From: Micavibrio aeruginosavorus
GTDB lineage: Bacteria > Pseudomonadota > Alphaproteobacteria > UBA9219
Assembly: GCA_020720905.1 (NCBI GenBank)
Contig: DYNT01000096.1
Location: forward strand, 1 to 5,005
Reading direction: 5' to 3'
Length of the DNA: 5,005 nt
Under the pieces are notes generated by a model, which was not told where the DNA came from, ran no database searches, and worked only from the letters and a program-made list of their open reading frames with translations. The position numbers and the translations under genes are program-made. Positions 1 to 5,005 of the stretch are shown piece after piece. Position 1 is the first letter of the stretch. Each line of letters opens with the position of its first letter.

Positions 1-1433
1 GCCCGCATAAGTAATGTCTTGCCCGTCCCCTGTCCCCCCGACAAAAGGATGGAGCGCGGCGGATGAATCCCTGCTGTCCTAAAAACATCTTGCCCATGCA
101 AAGCCCATGACAAAGCCTCGCTCAACAATTGCTTGACGTCATCCAGACCAGCCACATCATTCCACGAAACTGAAGGGACATCGCAAATAACAGAACGGTG
201 CGCCGAAGGTTGTGCGGCATAATAGGCTGTCATAAAATCTTGTTCAGCAACTTTAACAGAAGATGCCAAATAGAAGGCTGACCGCGCCAAAGAGCATAAA
301 TCACGCGCCGTCATACCACCCGACATGGCGGCCAGCACGTCTAAATCAACATCCTCCGCCAACACAAAATCTTTTGTCGCACAAGACAAAATCTCGCGCC
401 GCCCCCACCGGTTAGGCGCATCAACGTGAAGGCGAAAATCAAAACGGGGCAAGAGTCGGGCAAGCTTTAAAGAATCCCCAGCCAAAACACCAAAAACAAC
501 AACTTGGGGATGCATGGACAAATCATCCAGCAAGCCCCCAATTTGCTCCATCAACGCATGAGACGCTTTGGCAAGGGACGTTTCCGCCTCTCCTTGCGGC
601 GCTAACGCTTCCAAATGATCCAAAAGAAGAAAAGCGGAGCCGCTTCGCCCAACATCGGCCAACTTGTCTTCAAGACCTGCCGTGCCGCGCTCTAGCCACT
701 GGTTGATAAGGTGATGAGCATCAAGGCTGTAGAAAGCCGCATGGCTTTCCTTGGCAAGCCGCGAGGCCAGCTTAGCCTTGCCACACCCTTCAGCCCCCGT
801 CAGCAAAATCGAACGCGCAGCCTGCGCCCCAGAACCACTTTGAGAAAAGCGAGCTTGCGTCAATTTTTGGCAGGTTCGATAGATTTCACGCAAGCCCCCA
901 AGAGAAGGCAAACCATAATCAGCCGAAAGAGTCTCCTGCTCTATAACAAAAACCGTGTTGTTTCCTATTTGAGCCGTATCGGCAGGCACAACGCCCGTCA
1001 CTTTAACCTGCAAAGGAAAGCGATCAAGCGTAGGGAAGATTAATTCATCATTCACCGCAACGGCACGCTTCAGACAATGACTGGCCAATTGTTTTTCGCG
1101 AGCCATCAAATGGAGTTGATCGATGGAATCCTTAGCTTGAAGCGTGACAAGCTCCGCCACGGGCAGCTTGACACGATCGGGCAACACCCGCACCTTCTGT
1201 CCCGCCATCACGCCAAGATTGCGTGCCGTCAGGAGACTGACCCGCGCTAAGCGTTGGTTATGATCACCCAGAAAAGCCGATTGAACCAGCAGATGCCCAA
1301 CCCGCCCACCTTCAATGCCAACCAAATCGCCTAGAACAACCCCCAAGGCGCGCATGTCAGAAGGATCAAGATGAACAACGCCGTCTTGTGTTTCCGGCAT
1401 TTCATAAAGCGTAAGGAAGACATCAGAAGACAT
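1..1433 (-). CDS. Cdc48/p97-like double AAA+ ATPase, 3' part missing
   Basis: The reverse strand reads open for 477 codons from ATG at 1433 to the window edge, with no stop. Residues 6-98 resemble the Cdc48/VAT double-psi barrel N-domain (VHLDPSDMRALGVVLGD, LTARNLGVMAGQKVRVLP), followed by a second N-subdomain to about 165. D1 spans about 173-410. D2 begins at about 420 with the typical VSWNDVAGLDDVK linker and has an intact Walker A, GGQGTGKT (466-473). D1 is degenerate: its Walker A is GAEGCGKA (Ala for Thr/Ser), its Walker B is FLLLDHLEAL (D272 kept, catalytic Glu replaced by H273), and the sensor-1 Asn is absent in VVVFGVLAGD. Relatives form hexameric double rings in the cytosol that unfold or extract proteins. 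I infer that D2 does the ATP-driven work and D1 has a structural or nucleotide-sensing role. An in-frame TAA lies 45 nt upstream of the ATG. A GTG at 1442 is an alternative start. The SD is weak (GAG only). The family call is confident; the substrate is unknown. Confidence 0.9.
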   Translation of the reverse strand, partial: MSSDVFLTLYEMPETQDGVVHLDPSDMRALGVVLGDLVGIEGGRVGHLLVQSAFLGDHNQRLARVSLLTARNLGVMAGQKVRVLPDRVKLPVAELVTLQAKDSIDQLHLMAREKQLASHCLKRAVAVNDELIFPTLDRFPLQVKVTGVVPADTAQIGNNTVFVIEQETLSADYGLPSLGGLREIYRTCQKLTQARFSQSGSGAQAARSILLTGAEGCGKAKLASRLAKESHAAFYSLDAHHLINQWLERGTAGLEDKLADVGRSGSAFLLLDHLEALAPQGEAETSLAKASHALMEQIGGLLDDLSMHPQVVVFGVLAGDSLKLARLLPRFDFRLHVDAPNRWGRREILSCATKDFVLAEDVDLDVLAAMSGGMTARDLCSLARSAFYLASSVKVAEQDFMTAYYAAQPSAHRSVICDVPSVSWNDVAGLDDVKQLLSEALSWALHGQDVFRTAGIHPPRSILLSGGQGTGKTLLMR

Positions 1434-1550
1434 GCGCGGCACAATCTCAAAAAAGGGAGGAGCGAAGAGGAAAGCTTATCAAGGACAGGAAACATCGGTG
1501 ATGATAAGGGGTTTAAAACGAATCTCTATCCCAGAACAGGACGCTTCATT

Positions 1551-1578
1551 TTTATCATAAAAGTTTTATAAACGCCAA
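1551..1578 (-). promoter_or_regulatory. weak candidate promoter for the Cdc48-like ATPase gene
   Basis: On the minus strand, TTGGCG (1578-1573) is followed after 16 bp by GATAAA (1556-1551), a fair match to a sigma-70 type -35/-10 pair. An overlapping TATGAT (1559-1554) is a better -10 but sits only 13 bp from the -35. The 13-bp palindrome ATAAAAGTTTTAT (1557-1569) fills the spacer and could be an operator, though AT-rich palindromes arise easily. This would leave a leader of roughly 110 nt before the ATG at 1433. It is a visual match only. Confidence 0.22.
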
Positions 1579-1613
1579 ACCCTTCTTGCCCCCCCCTCGT
1601 CATCCCGCACAAA

Positions 1614-1632
1614 GTCCCGCGTAGAGCGGGAC
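1614..1632. repeat. perfect hairpin inside the compound repeat
   Basis: GTCCCGC and GCGGGAC pair perfectly (7 bp) around the 5-nt loop GTAGA. It lies just inside the left terminal repeat. No T-run follows on either strand, so it does not look like a standard intrinsic terminator. Confidence 0.65.
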
Positions 1633-1638
1633 GAAGAG

Positions 1639-1703
1639 GCGGGTCCCATCACCTGAACCTTTCACCAGAGTCGCTCTTGGCCATTTCAGGCGATGGGTTC
1701 CGC
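1639..1703. repeat. long imperfect inverted repeat (19-nt arms)
   Basis: The left arm 1639-1657 (GCGGGTCCCATCACCTGAA) matches the reverse complement of the right arm 1685-1703 (TTCAGGCGATGGGTTCCGC) at 16 of 19 positions. The 27-nt loop contains a further imperfect stem, CCAGAG with CTCTTGG (1665-1680). The whole segment could fold as a branched hairpin in RNA or a cruciform in DNA. It forms the core of the 1599-1785 element. Confidence 0.6.
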
Positions 1704-1746
1704 ATCACGCGTCTGACGCTATCGCGCCATCCGCTGTGCCCTTTCG

Positions 1747-1766
1747 CCCGCCGCAAGGGCGGCGGG
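1747..1766. repeat. perfect GC hairpin inside the compound repeat
   Basis: CCCGCCGC (1747-1754) and GCGGCGGG (1759-1766) pair perfectly over 8 bp with the loop AAGG. It lies just inside the right terminal repeat, mirroring the hairpin at 1614-1632. No T-tract follows it. Confidence 0.65.
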
Positions 1767-1857
1767 ACGAGGGCGCGGGGATGACGGTGAGGTAAGCAAA
1801 GGGGGTCTATTAATGAGAACGAAAGTAAGTTTATGAAGAATGACTCTATCCTTTTGT

Positions 1858-1883
1858 GTCATTCCCGCGAAGGCGGGGATGAC
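1858..1883. repeat. 26-bp GTCATTCCCGC intergenic palindrome
   Basis: GTCATTCCCGC (1858-1868) and GCGGGGATGAC (1873-1883) form an 11-bp stem with one G-T mismatch around the loop GAAG. The arms match the ends of the 1599-1785 element, so this is a minimal unit of the same repeat family. It lies 42 bp past the kinase stop codon and might stabilise the 3' end of that mRNA or act as a weak terminator. On the minus strand the stem is followed by ACAAAAGG, not by a T-run. On the plus strand a T-rich stretch (TTATTTGTTTTTTT) begins about 10 nt later. Confidence 0.7.
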
Positions 1884-1925
1884 AATAGGATTATTTGTTT
1901 TTTTGTGAACCAACTTATGGTCGGA

Positions 1926-4127
1926 TTAATACATCACAAAGTGCGCCCGTTCTTTTTCAAGCCGAGAGCAAGAGAGCGCATAAATATCGGCCACCAAGGG
2001 CAAAAGGGTTTGAAGCTTTTCCGCCTCGCGCTCTCTTGCCGCTTTTTCCAAATCCGCCATCAGTTGGCTGAGCCGCATAAGGCCACAACTAGCGCTACAA
2101 CTTTTAAGCGTATGGGCGGTTTCTTTGATCAAGCCGTGATCCTGCTCTTTGAGGAAAAGAATACGCTTGGCCGAATCCTCAAGAAAAGTCTTTGTCACCA
2201 AAGCAACAGCCTCTGCGCCCAAATCCTGCTTCATACGCTCTAAAACTTTGGGATCAAAAAGAAGTGGATCGGGAGCCGCCACCACCACAGGCACAGAAGA
2301 GGACGGCGTAGAAACGACGCCCGTTTCCTCTTCCTCATGACATTGACTGGTCATATGAAGCCAACGCTCGATCACATGATGAAGCCGACGACAACACTCA
2401 AGGGGCTTGCTAAGATAATCATTCATGCCCGCCGCCATGCACATGGCGCGATCTTCATCCATAGCATGCGCGGTCAGCGCAACGATGGGCACGTCTGCGT
2501 TATAGCCGCCCAAGGCGCGAATACAGCGCGTGGCCTCCAGCCCATCCATAACAGGCATCGAGACATCCATGAAAATCAAATCATACTTTCTTGTCTGAAC
2601 GCGTTCAACGGCCTGCCTTCCATGATGCGCCTCATCAACATTCAGGCCAATCTTTTGCAAATAACGATTGGCAATAAGGCGGTTAATCTCGTTATCCTCA
2701 ACCAATAAAATCCAACGATCCCGCGAGTCATGAACCTGCATCGGCTTGGGACGATCAACCTCATCGACCACCACGCATCGCTCGTCCTTTGGCGCTATAG
2801 GCAACGGCAGCATGAACCAGAATTTACTGCCCTTCCCTTGCTGGCTTTCTACGCCGATCTCGCCTTTCATCACCATGACAAGGCGCCGACAAATCGCAAG
2901 GCCAAGCCCCGTCCCGCCGAAGCGGCGCGTATAGGACCGCTCGATTTGATTAAACTCTTGGAACAGTTTTTGTTGATCCAGAAGGCTGATGCCAATCCCT
3001 GAATCTTGAACCTCAAACCGCAGCAATTGACCCTCTTGACCATCAACGTCTTGGGGCATCATCACCACAACGCGCAAAGAAATAACGCCCTCGTCCGTGA
3101 ATTTAATAGCGTTAGAGACTAGATTCAAAAGAAGCTGACGCAACCGCCCCCCATCGCCAAGAATCCTTGGCGCAACATCAGGCGCGCAAGAAAACACCAG
3201 CGTGATCTTTTTTTCCCCTAAAAGCGCTTGCGCAAACGTCGTGATTTCCTCTAACACCGCGCTGATCGAAAGAGGTTCGGGAATGATATCAATCTTGCCC
3301 GCCTCCATCTTGGCATAGTCCAAAATATCATTGATAATGCCATGCAAGACAGAACTGGACGTGTTGGCCATGGCAACCAAATGACGCTGCTCATCATCCA
3401 AGGGCGTATCTTTAAGAAGTTTAAGCACGCCCAAAACACCGTTCAGAGGCGTTCGGATTTCATGGCTCATCATCGCCAAAAAGCTTGTTTTCACGGCAAC
3501 GGCTTGCTCCGCCATCGCTTTGGCCTGCGTCAGTTCTTCCTGCGTTTGCTTAATGGCTGAGATATCGGTGAAAAAGCTAACGTAATAGTTGGGGAACCCA
3601 GCCTTATCCAAAGACGGGCTAAGGTTCCATTCACTCCAAAAGGGGGAGCCGTCTTTTCGGTAAAGGAGAAGCTCTAAAGCCGCCGTTTCATGCGCCTCCA
3701 TAGCGCGCTCAAACGCTGACTGAGACGCCAAAGCCGTATTCCAGCCAAATAAAAAACCTAGTTTTTTGTCGCAAACATCTTCAAAAGAATAACCTGTCAG
3801 CTTGGTAAAAGCCTCATTCACAAAAACAATGGGTTTATCCGGCCTTATCATATCACGGATGAGAACCCCCACGCGCGTGCTTTGCAGTGCCGATGCAAAA
3901 AGGGTATTATTCTTTTCTGCCGCACGCATGCGCAAAAGAGCCTGCTTTTGCTGATACAACATGTCCGAAAGGGCAACGATAAGGGCAAAATTACCGACAA
4001 GAACAAGAAGGACTAAAAACGCGCTAAGATTATTATTCCCCCAATAACCAAACAACCCCAACGCCATAAGCTGCGGGAGTGCCAAAAGAAGAAGCATACG
4101 ATAAGACAAGGATCGAAAACCGCGCAT
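1926..4127 (-). CDS. BarA-type hybrid sensor histidine kinase (TM-PAS-HisKA-HATPase-REC-HPt)
   Basis: Complete 733-residue inner-membrane kinase expected to autophosphorylate and pass phosphate His-Asp-His to an unknown regulator. Two hydrophobic segments (about 11-30 and 34-55) are joined by only a few residues, so no periplasmic sensor exists. Sensing should fall to the cytoplasmic PAS/PAC domain (about 72-192, VNEAFTKLTGYS and YRKDGSPFW). HisKA contains H222 (SHEIRTPLNG). The HATPase shows the N box (N335/N339), G1 DSGIGI (375-380) and G2 GGTGLGL (404-410). The receiver (about 472-590) has E477/D478, phosphoacceptor D521 (FMDVSMPVMDG), T552 and K574. The HPt domain (about 623-733) has H672 (AHTLKSCSAS). 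All catalytic residues are present, so it looks active. The ATG at 4127 has AGGA 5 nt upstream, which supports this start. The PAS is LOV-like but lacks the photoactive Cys (L123). No cognate regulator is in the window. The gene symbol is left blank because orthology to barA is not shown. Confidence 0.95.
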   Translation of the reverse strand: MRGFRSLSYRMLLLLALPQLMALGLFGYWGNNNLSAFLVLLVLVGNFALIVALSDMLYQQKQALLRMRAAEKNNTLFASALQSTRVGVLIRDMIRPDKPIVFVNEAFTKLTGYSFEDVCDKKLGFLFGWNTALASQSAFERAMEAHETAALELLLYRKDGSPFWSEWNLSPSLDKAGFPNYYVSFFTDISAIKQTQEELTQAKAMAEQAVAVKTSFLAMMSHEIRTPLNGVLGVLKLLKDTPLDDEQRHLVAMANTSSSVLHGIINDILDYAKMEAGKIDIIPEPLSISAVLEEITTFAQALLGEKKITLVFSCAPDVAPRILGDGGRLRQLLLNLVSNAIKFTDEGVISLRVVVMMPQDVDGQEGQLLRFEVQDSGIGISLLDQQKLFQEFNQIERSYTRRFGGTGLGLAICRRLVMVMKGEIGVESQQGKGSKFWFMLPLPIAPKDERCVVVDEVDRPKPMQVHDSRDRWILLVEDNEINRLIANRYLQKIGLNVDEAHHGRQAVERVQTRKYDLIFMDVSMPVMDGLEATRCIRALGGYNADVPIVALTAHAMDEDRAMCMAAGMNDYLSKPLECCRRLHHVIERWLHMTSQCHEEEETGVVSTPSSSVPVVVAAPDPLLFDPKVLERMKQDLGAEAVALVTKTFLEDSAKRILFLKEQDHGLIKETAHTLKSCSASCGLMRLSQLMADLEKAAREREAEKLQTLLPLVADIYALSCSRLEKERAHFVMY

Positions 4128-4133
4128 GAATAT

Positions 4134-4151
4134 CCTTTTTTTAAAAAAAGG
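4134..4151 (-). promoter_or_regulatory. T7A7 palindrome enclosing the kinase gene's SD
   Basis: CCTTTTTTTAAAAAAAGG is a perfect 18-bp palindrome. Read on the minus strand, its 3' arm supplies the AAGGA Shine-Dalgarno sequence that lies 5 nt before the kinase ATG. In mRNA the upstream CCUUUUU can pair with AAAAAGG, masking the SD in a weak, AU-rich stem. A CT-rich tract (CTCTCCCCCTCC) lies just upstream and could add pairing. Control by temperature or by translation is an inference. The palindrome and the SD are seen directly. Confidence 0.5.
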
Positions 4152-4221
4152 GAGGGGGAGAGAACCGCGTTAATCAGTCAAACCTATTTCAAACAAAAAA
4201 TAATTAAAGATACGCTTACAA

Positions 4222-4230
4222 TGGTATGAT
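4222..4230 (+). promoter_or_regulatory. candidate extended -10 promoter for the SH3-coaBC pair
   Basis: TGGTATGAT fits the extended -10 form TGnTATAAT with one mismatch. No good -35 hexamer is seen 16-18 bp upstream, as is usual for extended -10 promoters. Transcription would begin near 4237, giving a leader of about 75 nt to the ATG at 4311. The match is by eye only. The 183-bp gap (4128-4310) must hold promoters for both divergent genes. I found no convincing minus-strand promoter for the kinase. Confidence 0.33.
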
Positions 4231-4310
4231 TTTCTCGCCACCTGTTATAAAAAGAAAGGGAAAGACAAAGCCTGCCTTTTTGCCTTAAAAAGAACCTATT
4301 CAAACCCCAT

Positions 4311-4838
4311 ATGAGAACAATGATCCACTCAAGATTCCCTTTTCTGCTTAGCCTGTGCCTGATCATAATGGCTCATGCCGCCTATGCCCAGTCAAAGGAA
4401 CAGCAAACGCCAGAAGCATCCAGCACGAGGCTGCCGCTCCCGCGCTTTGCTTCCCTTCATACGGATGATGTCAACCTGCGCACAGGGCCTGGAACGCGTT
4501 ATCCTATTGAATGGGTTTATCACACCGAAGGTCTTCCGGTTGAAATAATCGCCGAGTTCGACATTTGGCGGCGCATTCGCGATTGGGAAGGATCGGAAGG
4601 ATGGGTTCACAAAAACGGTCTGACTGGCAAACGAACAGCCATCGTCACGCAAGAGGGGAAATCTCTTTATAGCAGCGATTCCCTAACATCGCCCGTTGTG
4701 GCCAAGATCGAAGCGAATGCCATTGGCATAATCAAATCGTGTCAGGCAACATGGTGCAAAATCCATTTTGGATCGATCAAAGGGTCTATGCAAAAAGCAG
4801 ACTTCTGGGGGGCTTATGCGCAAGAAATCTTCGACTGA
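4311..4838 (+). CDS. exported SH3-like (SH3b) domain protein
   Basis: A 175-residue protein with a clear Sec signal peptide: a basic start (MIHSR), a hydrophobic core (about 9-23) and a likely signal peptidase I site after AYA (residue 26). The mature part has a bacterial SH3 domain (about 47-110) with the hallmark [17 protein letters not shown] and [12 protein letters not shown] second, more divergent SH3-like half (about 112-168) contains [16 protein letters not shown] and the pair C144/C149 around CQATWC. Such proteins act in the periplasm or at the envelope, where SH3b domains are thought to bind peptidoglycan or proteins. No catalytic domain is present, and the exact role is unknown. Start choice: ATG 4311 and ATG 4320 are both possible and neither has a strong SD. 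Both keep the signal peptide. The 3' end overlaps the next gene by 23 nt, pointing to one operon with coaBC. Confidence 0.88.
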   Translation: MRTMIHSRFPFLLSLCLIIMAHAAYAQSKEQQTPEASSTRLPLPRFASLHTDDVNLRTGPGTRYPIEWVYHTEGLPVEIIAEFDIWRRIRDWEGSEGWVHKNGLTGKRTAIVTQEGKSLYSSDSLTSPVVAKIEANAIGIIKSCQATWCKIHFGSIKGSMQKADFWGAYAQEIFD

Positions 4839-5005
4839 AAAAGAGAGGGGCGCCCTACAGCCTTCCCTGTCCCAACGCCGCATCCTTTTGATCATCTCTG
4901 GTGGCATCGCGGCGTATAAAAGCCTTGACCTCATCCGCCGTTTAAAAGAGCGCGGGGCGCACGTGCGCTGCATCTTGACCTCTGGCGGGTCGCAGTTTAT
5001 CATGC
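4816..5005 (+). CDS. coaBC: CoaBC, phosphopantothenoylcysteine synthetase/decarboxylase, 5' end only
   Basis: Only the first 63 codons are in the window. CoaBC makes 4'-phosphopantetheine from 4'-phosphopantothenate and cysteine in the cytosol, as part of coenzyme A synthesis. After a 20-residue polar leader ([20 protein letters not shown]), the sequence [20 protein letters not shown] is the highly characteristic first strand and FMN-binding turn of the CoaC flavoprotein domain. It is followed by [21 protein letters not shown]. The catalytic His and the CoaB half lie beyond the right edge, so a monofunctional decarboxylase cannot be strictly excluded; the fused form is the usual bacterial arrangement. 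The start at ATG 4816 has a G-rich stretch (GGGGGG) a few bases upstream and overlaps the end of the SH3 gene by 23 nt in another frame. No better ATG lies between it and the conserved region. Confidence 0.9.
   Translation, partial: MRKKSSTEKERGALQPSLSQRRILLIISGGIAAYKSLDLIRRLKERGAHVRCILTSGGSQFIM

Larger units (their letters stand above)
1599..1785. repeat. compound inverted-repeat element, about 187 bp
   Basis: The element starts with GTCATCCCGC (1599-1608) and ends with GCGGGGATGAC (1775-1785), which are inverted copies of each other apart from one extra G. Between them are nested structures: a perfect small hairpin (1614-1632), a long imperfect inverted pair (1639-1657 with 1685-1703), a short palindrome GCGTCTGACGC (1709-1719) and a second perfect hairpin (1747-1766). 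GTCATYCCCGC-type intergenic repeats are common in proteobacterial genomes. The terminal inverted repeats suggest either a small non-autonomous element or a REP-like cluster. No transposase gene is present, and I see no obvious target-site duplication. Confidence 0.6.
1434..1925. other. 492-bp gene-free gap carrying palindromic repeats
   Basis: No credible coding sequence lies between the ATPase start and the kinase stop. The part next to the ATPase (1434-1598) is AT-rich leader-like DNA with a possible promoter. The middle (1599-1785) is a GC-rich compound inverted repeat, and 1858-1883 is a separate palindrome. Short open frames here include one on the minus strand (1913-1719) that contains IPAFAGMT, which is what the GTCATTCCCGC-type palindrome encodes when translated. 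They are not treated as genes. I see no clear U-tract terminator for the kinase gene. Confidence 0.75.

Noticed and set aside
711..1043. 110-codon plus-strand open frame
   Set aside because: It is the antisense shadow of the Cdc48-like ATPase, whose motifs on the other strand are unmistakable.
1371..1571. 66-codon plus-strand open frame across the ATPase start and its leader
   Set aside because: It overlaps the ATPase N-terminus antisense, has low-complexity basic content, and shows no domain or SD.
1599..1883. Possible CRISPR array from repeated GTCATYCCCGC units
   Set aside because: The units are inverted rather than direct, irregularly spaced and too few, and no cas genes are seen.
1858..1899. 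Intrinsic terminator for the kinase gene
   Set aside because: On the kinase strand the stem is not followed by a T-run, so a standard intrinsic terminator cannot be claimed. A role in 3'-end stability is left open.
1719..1913. 64-codon minus-strand open frame containing IPAFAGMT
   Set aside because: The IPAFAGMT string is the translation of the GTCATTCCCGC palindrome, and the rest is the GC-rich repeat. There is no SD and no family resemblance.
4150..4163. GGGAGGGGGAGAG, a strong SD-like stretch on the plus strand
   Set aside because: No start codon with a credible reading frame follows at a suitable distance. It is better read as the CT-rich leader of the kinase mRNA on the other strand.
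4683..5003. 106-codon minus-strand open frame
   Set aside because: It runs antisense to the SH3 gene end and the coaBC start, both of which have recognisable family motifs.

Overview
The window looks like a piece of an alphaproteobacterial chromosome. This is inferred from three things: the gene content (an N-domain-bearing Cdc48-like ATPase, a BarA-type hybrid kinase, and an alphaproteobacterial-style SH3 protein next to coaBC), the GTCATYCCCGC-type intergenic palindromes, and the overall protein style. No rRNA or other phylogenetic marker is present, so the assignment is moderate and no genus can be given.

Layout. On the minus strand, positions 1433 to 1 hold the first 477 codons of a Cdc48/p97-like double-AAA ATPase that runs off the left edge. 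Its N-domain and D1 domain are complete, and D2 is present only up to the Walker A motif. D1 has lost its catalytic signature residues, while the D2 P-loop is intact. From 1434 to 1925 there is no gene. This gap holds a weak candidate promoter for the ATPase, a compound inverted-repeat element of about 187 bp (1599-1785) and a 26-bp palindrome with the same terminal sequence (1858-1883). From 4127 down to 1926 lies a complete 733-residue membrane-anchored hybrid histidine kinase, ordered TM-TM-PAS-HisKA-HATPase-receiver-HPt. Its Shine-Dalgarno sequence sits inside a perfect T7A7 palindrome.

A 183-bp gap (4128-4310) separates this minus-strand block from a plus-strand block. The plus block holds an exported 175-residue SH3-like protein and, overlapping it by 23 nt, the start of coaBC (coenzyme A biosynthesis), which runs off the right edge.

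Functional links. The SH3 protein and coaBC are very probably co-transcribed and translationally coupled. The kinase and the ATPase point the same way but are separated by nearly 500 bp of repeat-bearing DNA, so a shared transcript is uncertain. No response regulator with an output domain lies in the window, so the kinase appears to be an orphan here. The points most worth following up are the degenerate D1 of the bacterial Cdc48-like ATPase, the LOV-like PAS that lacks the photoactive cysteine, the SD-masking palindrome and the compound repeat.
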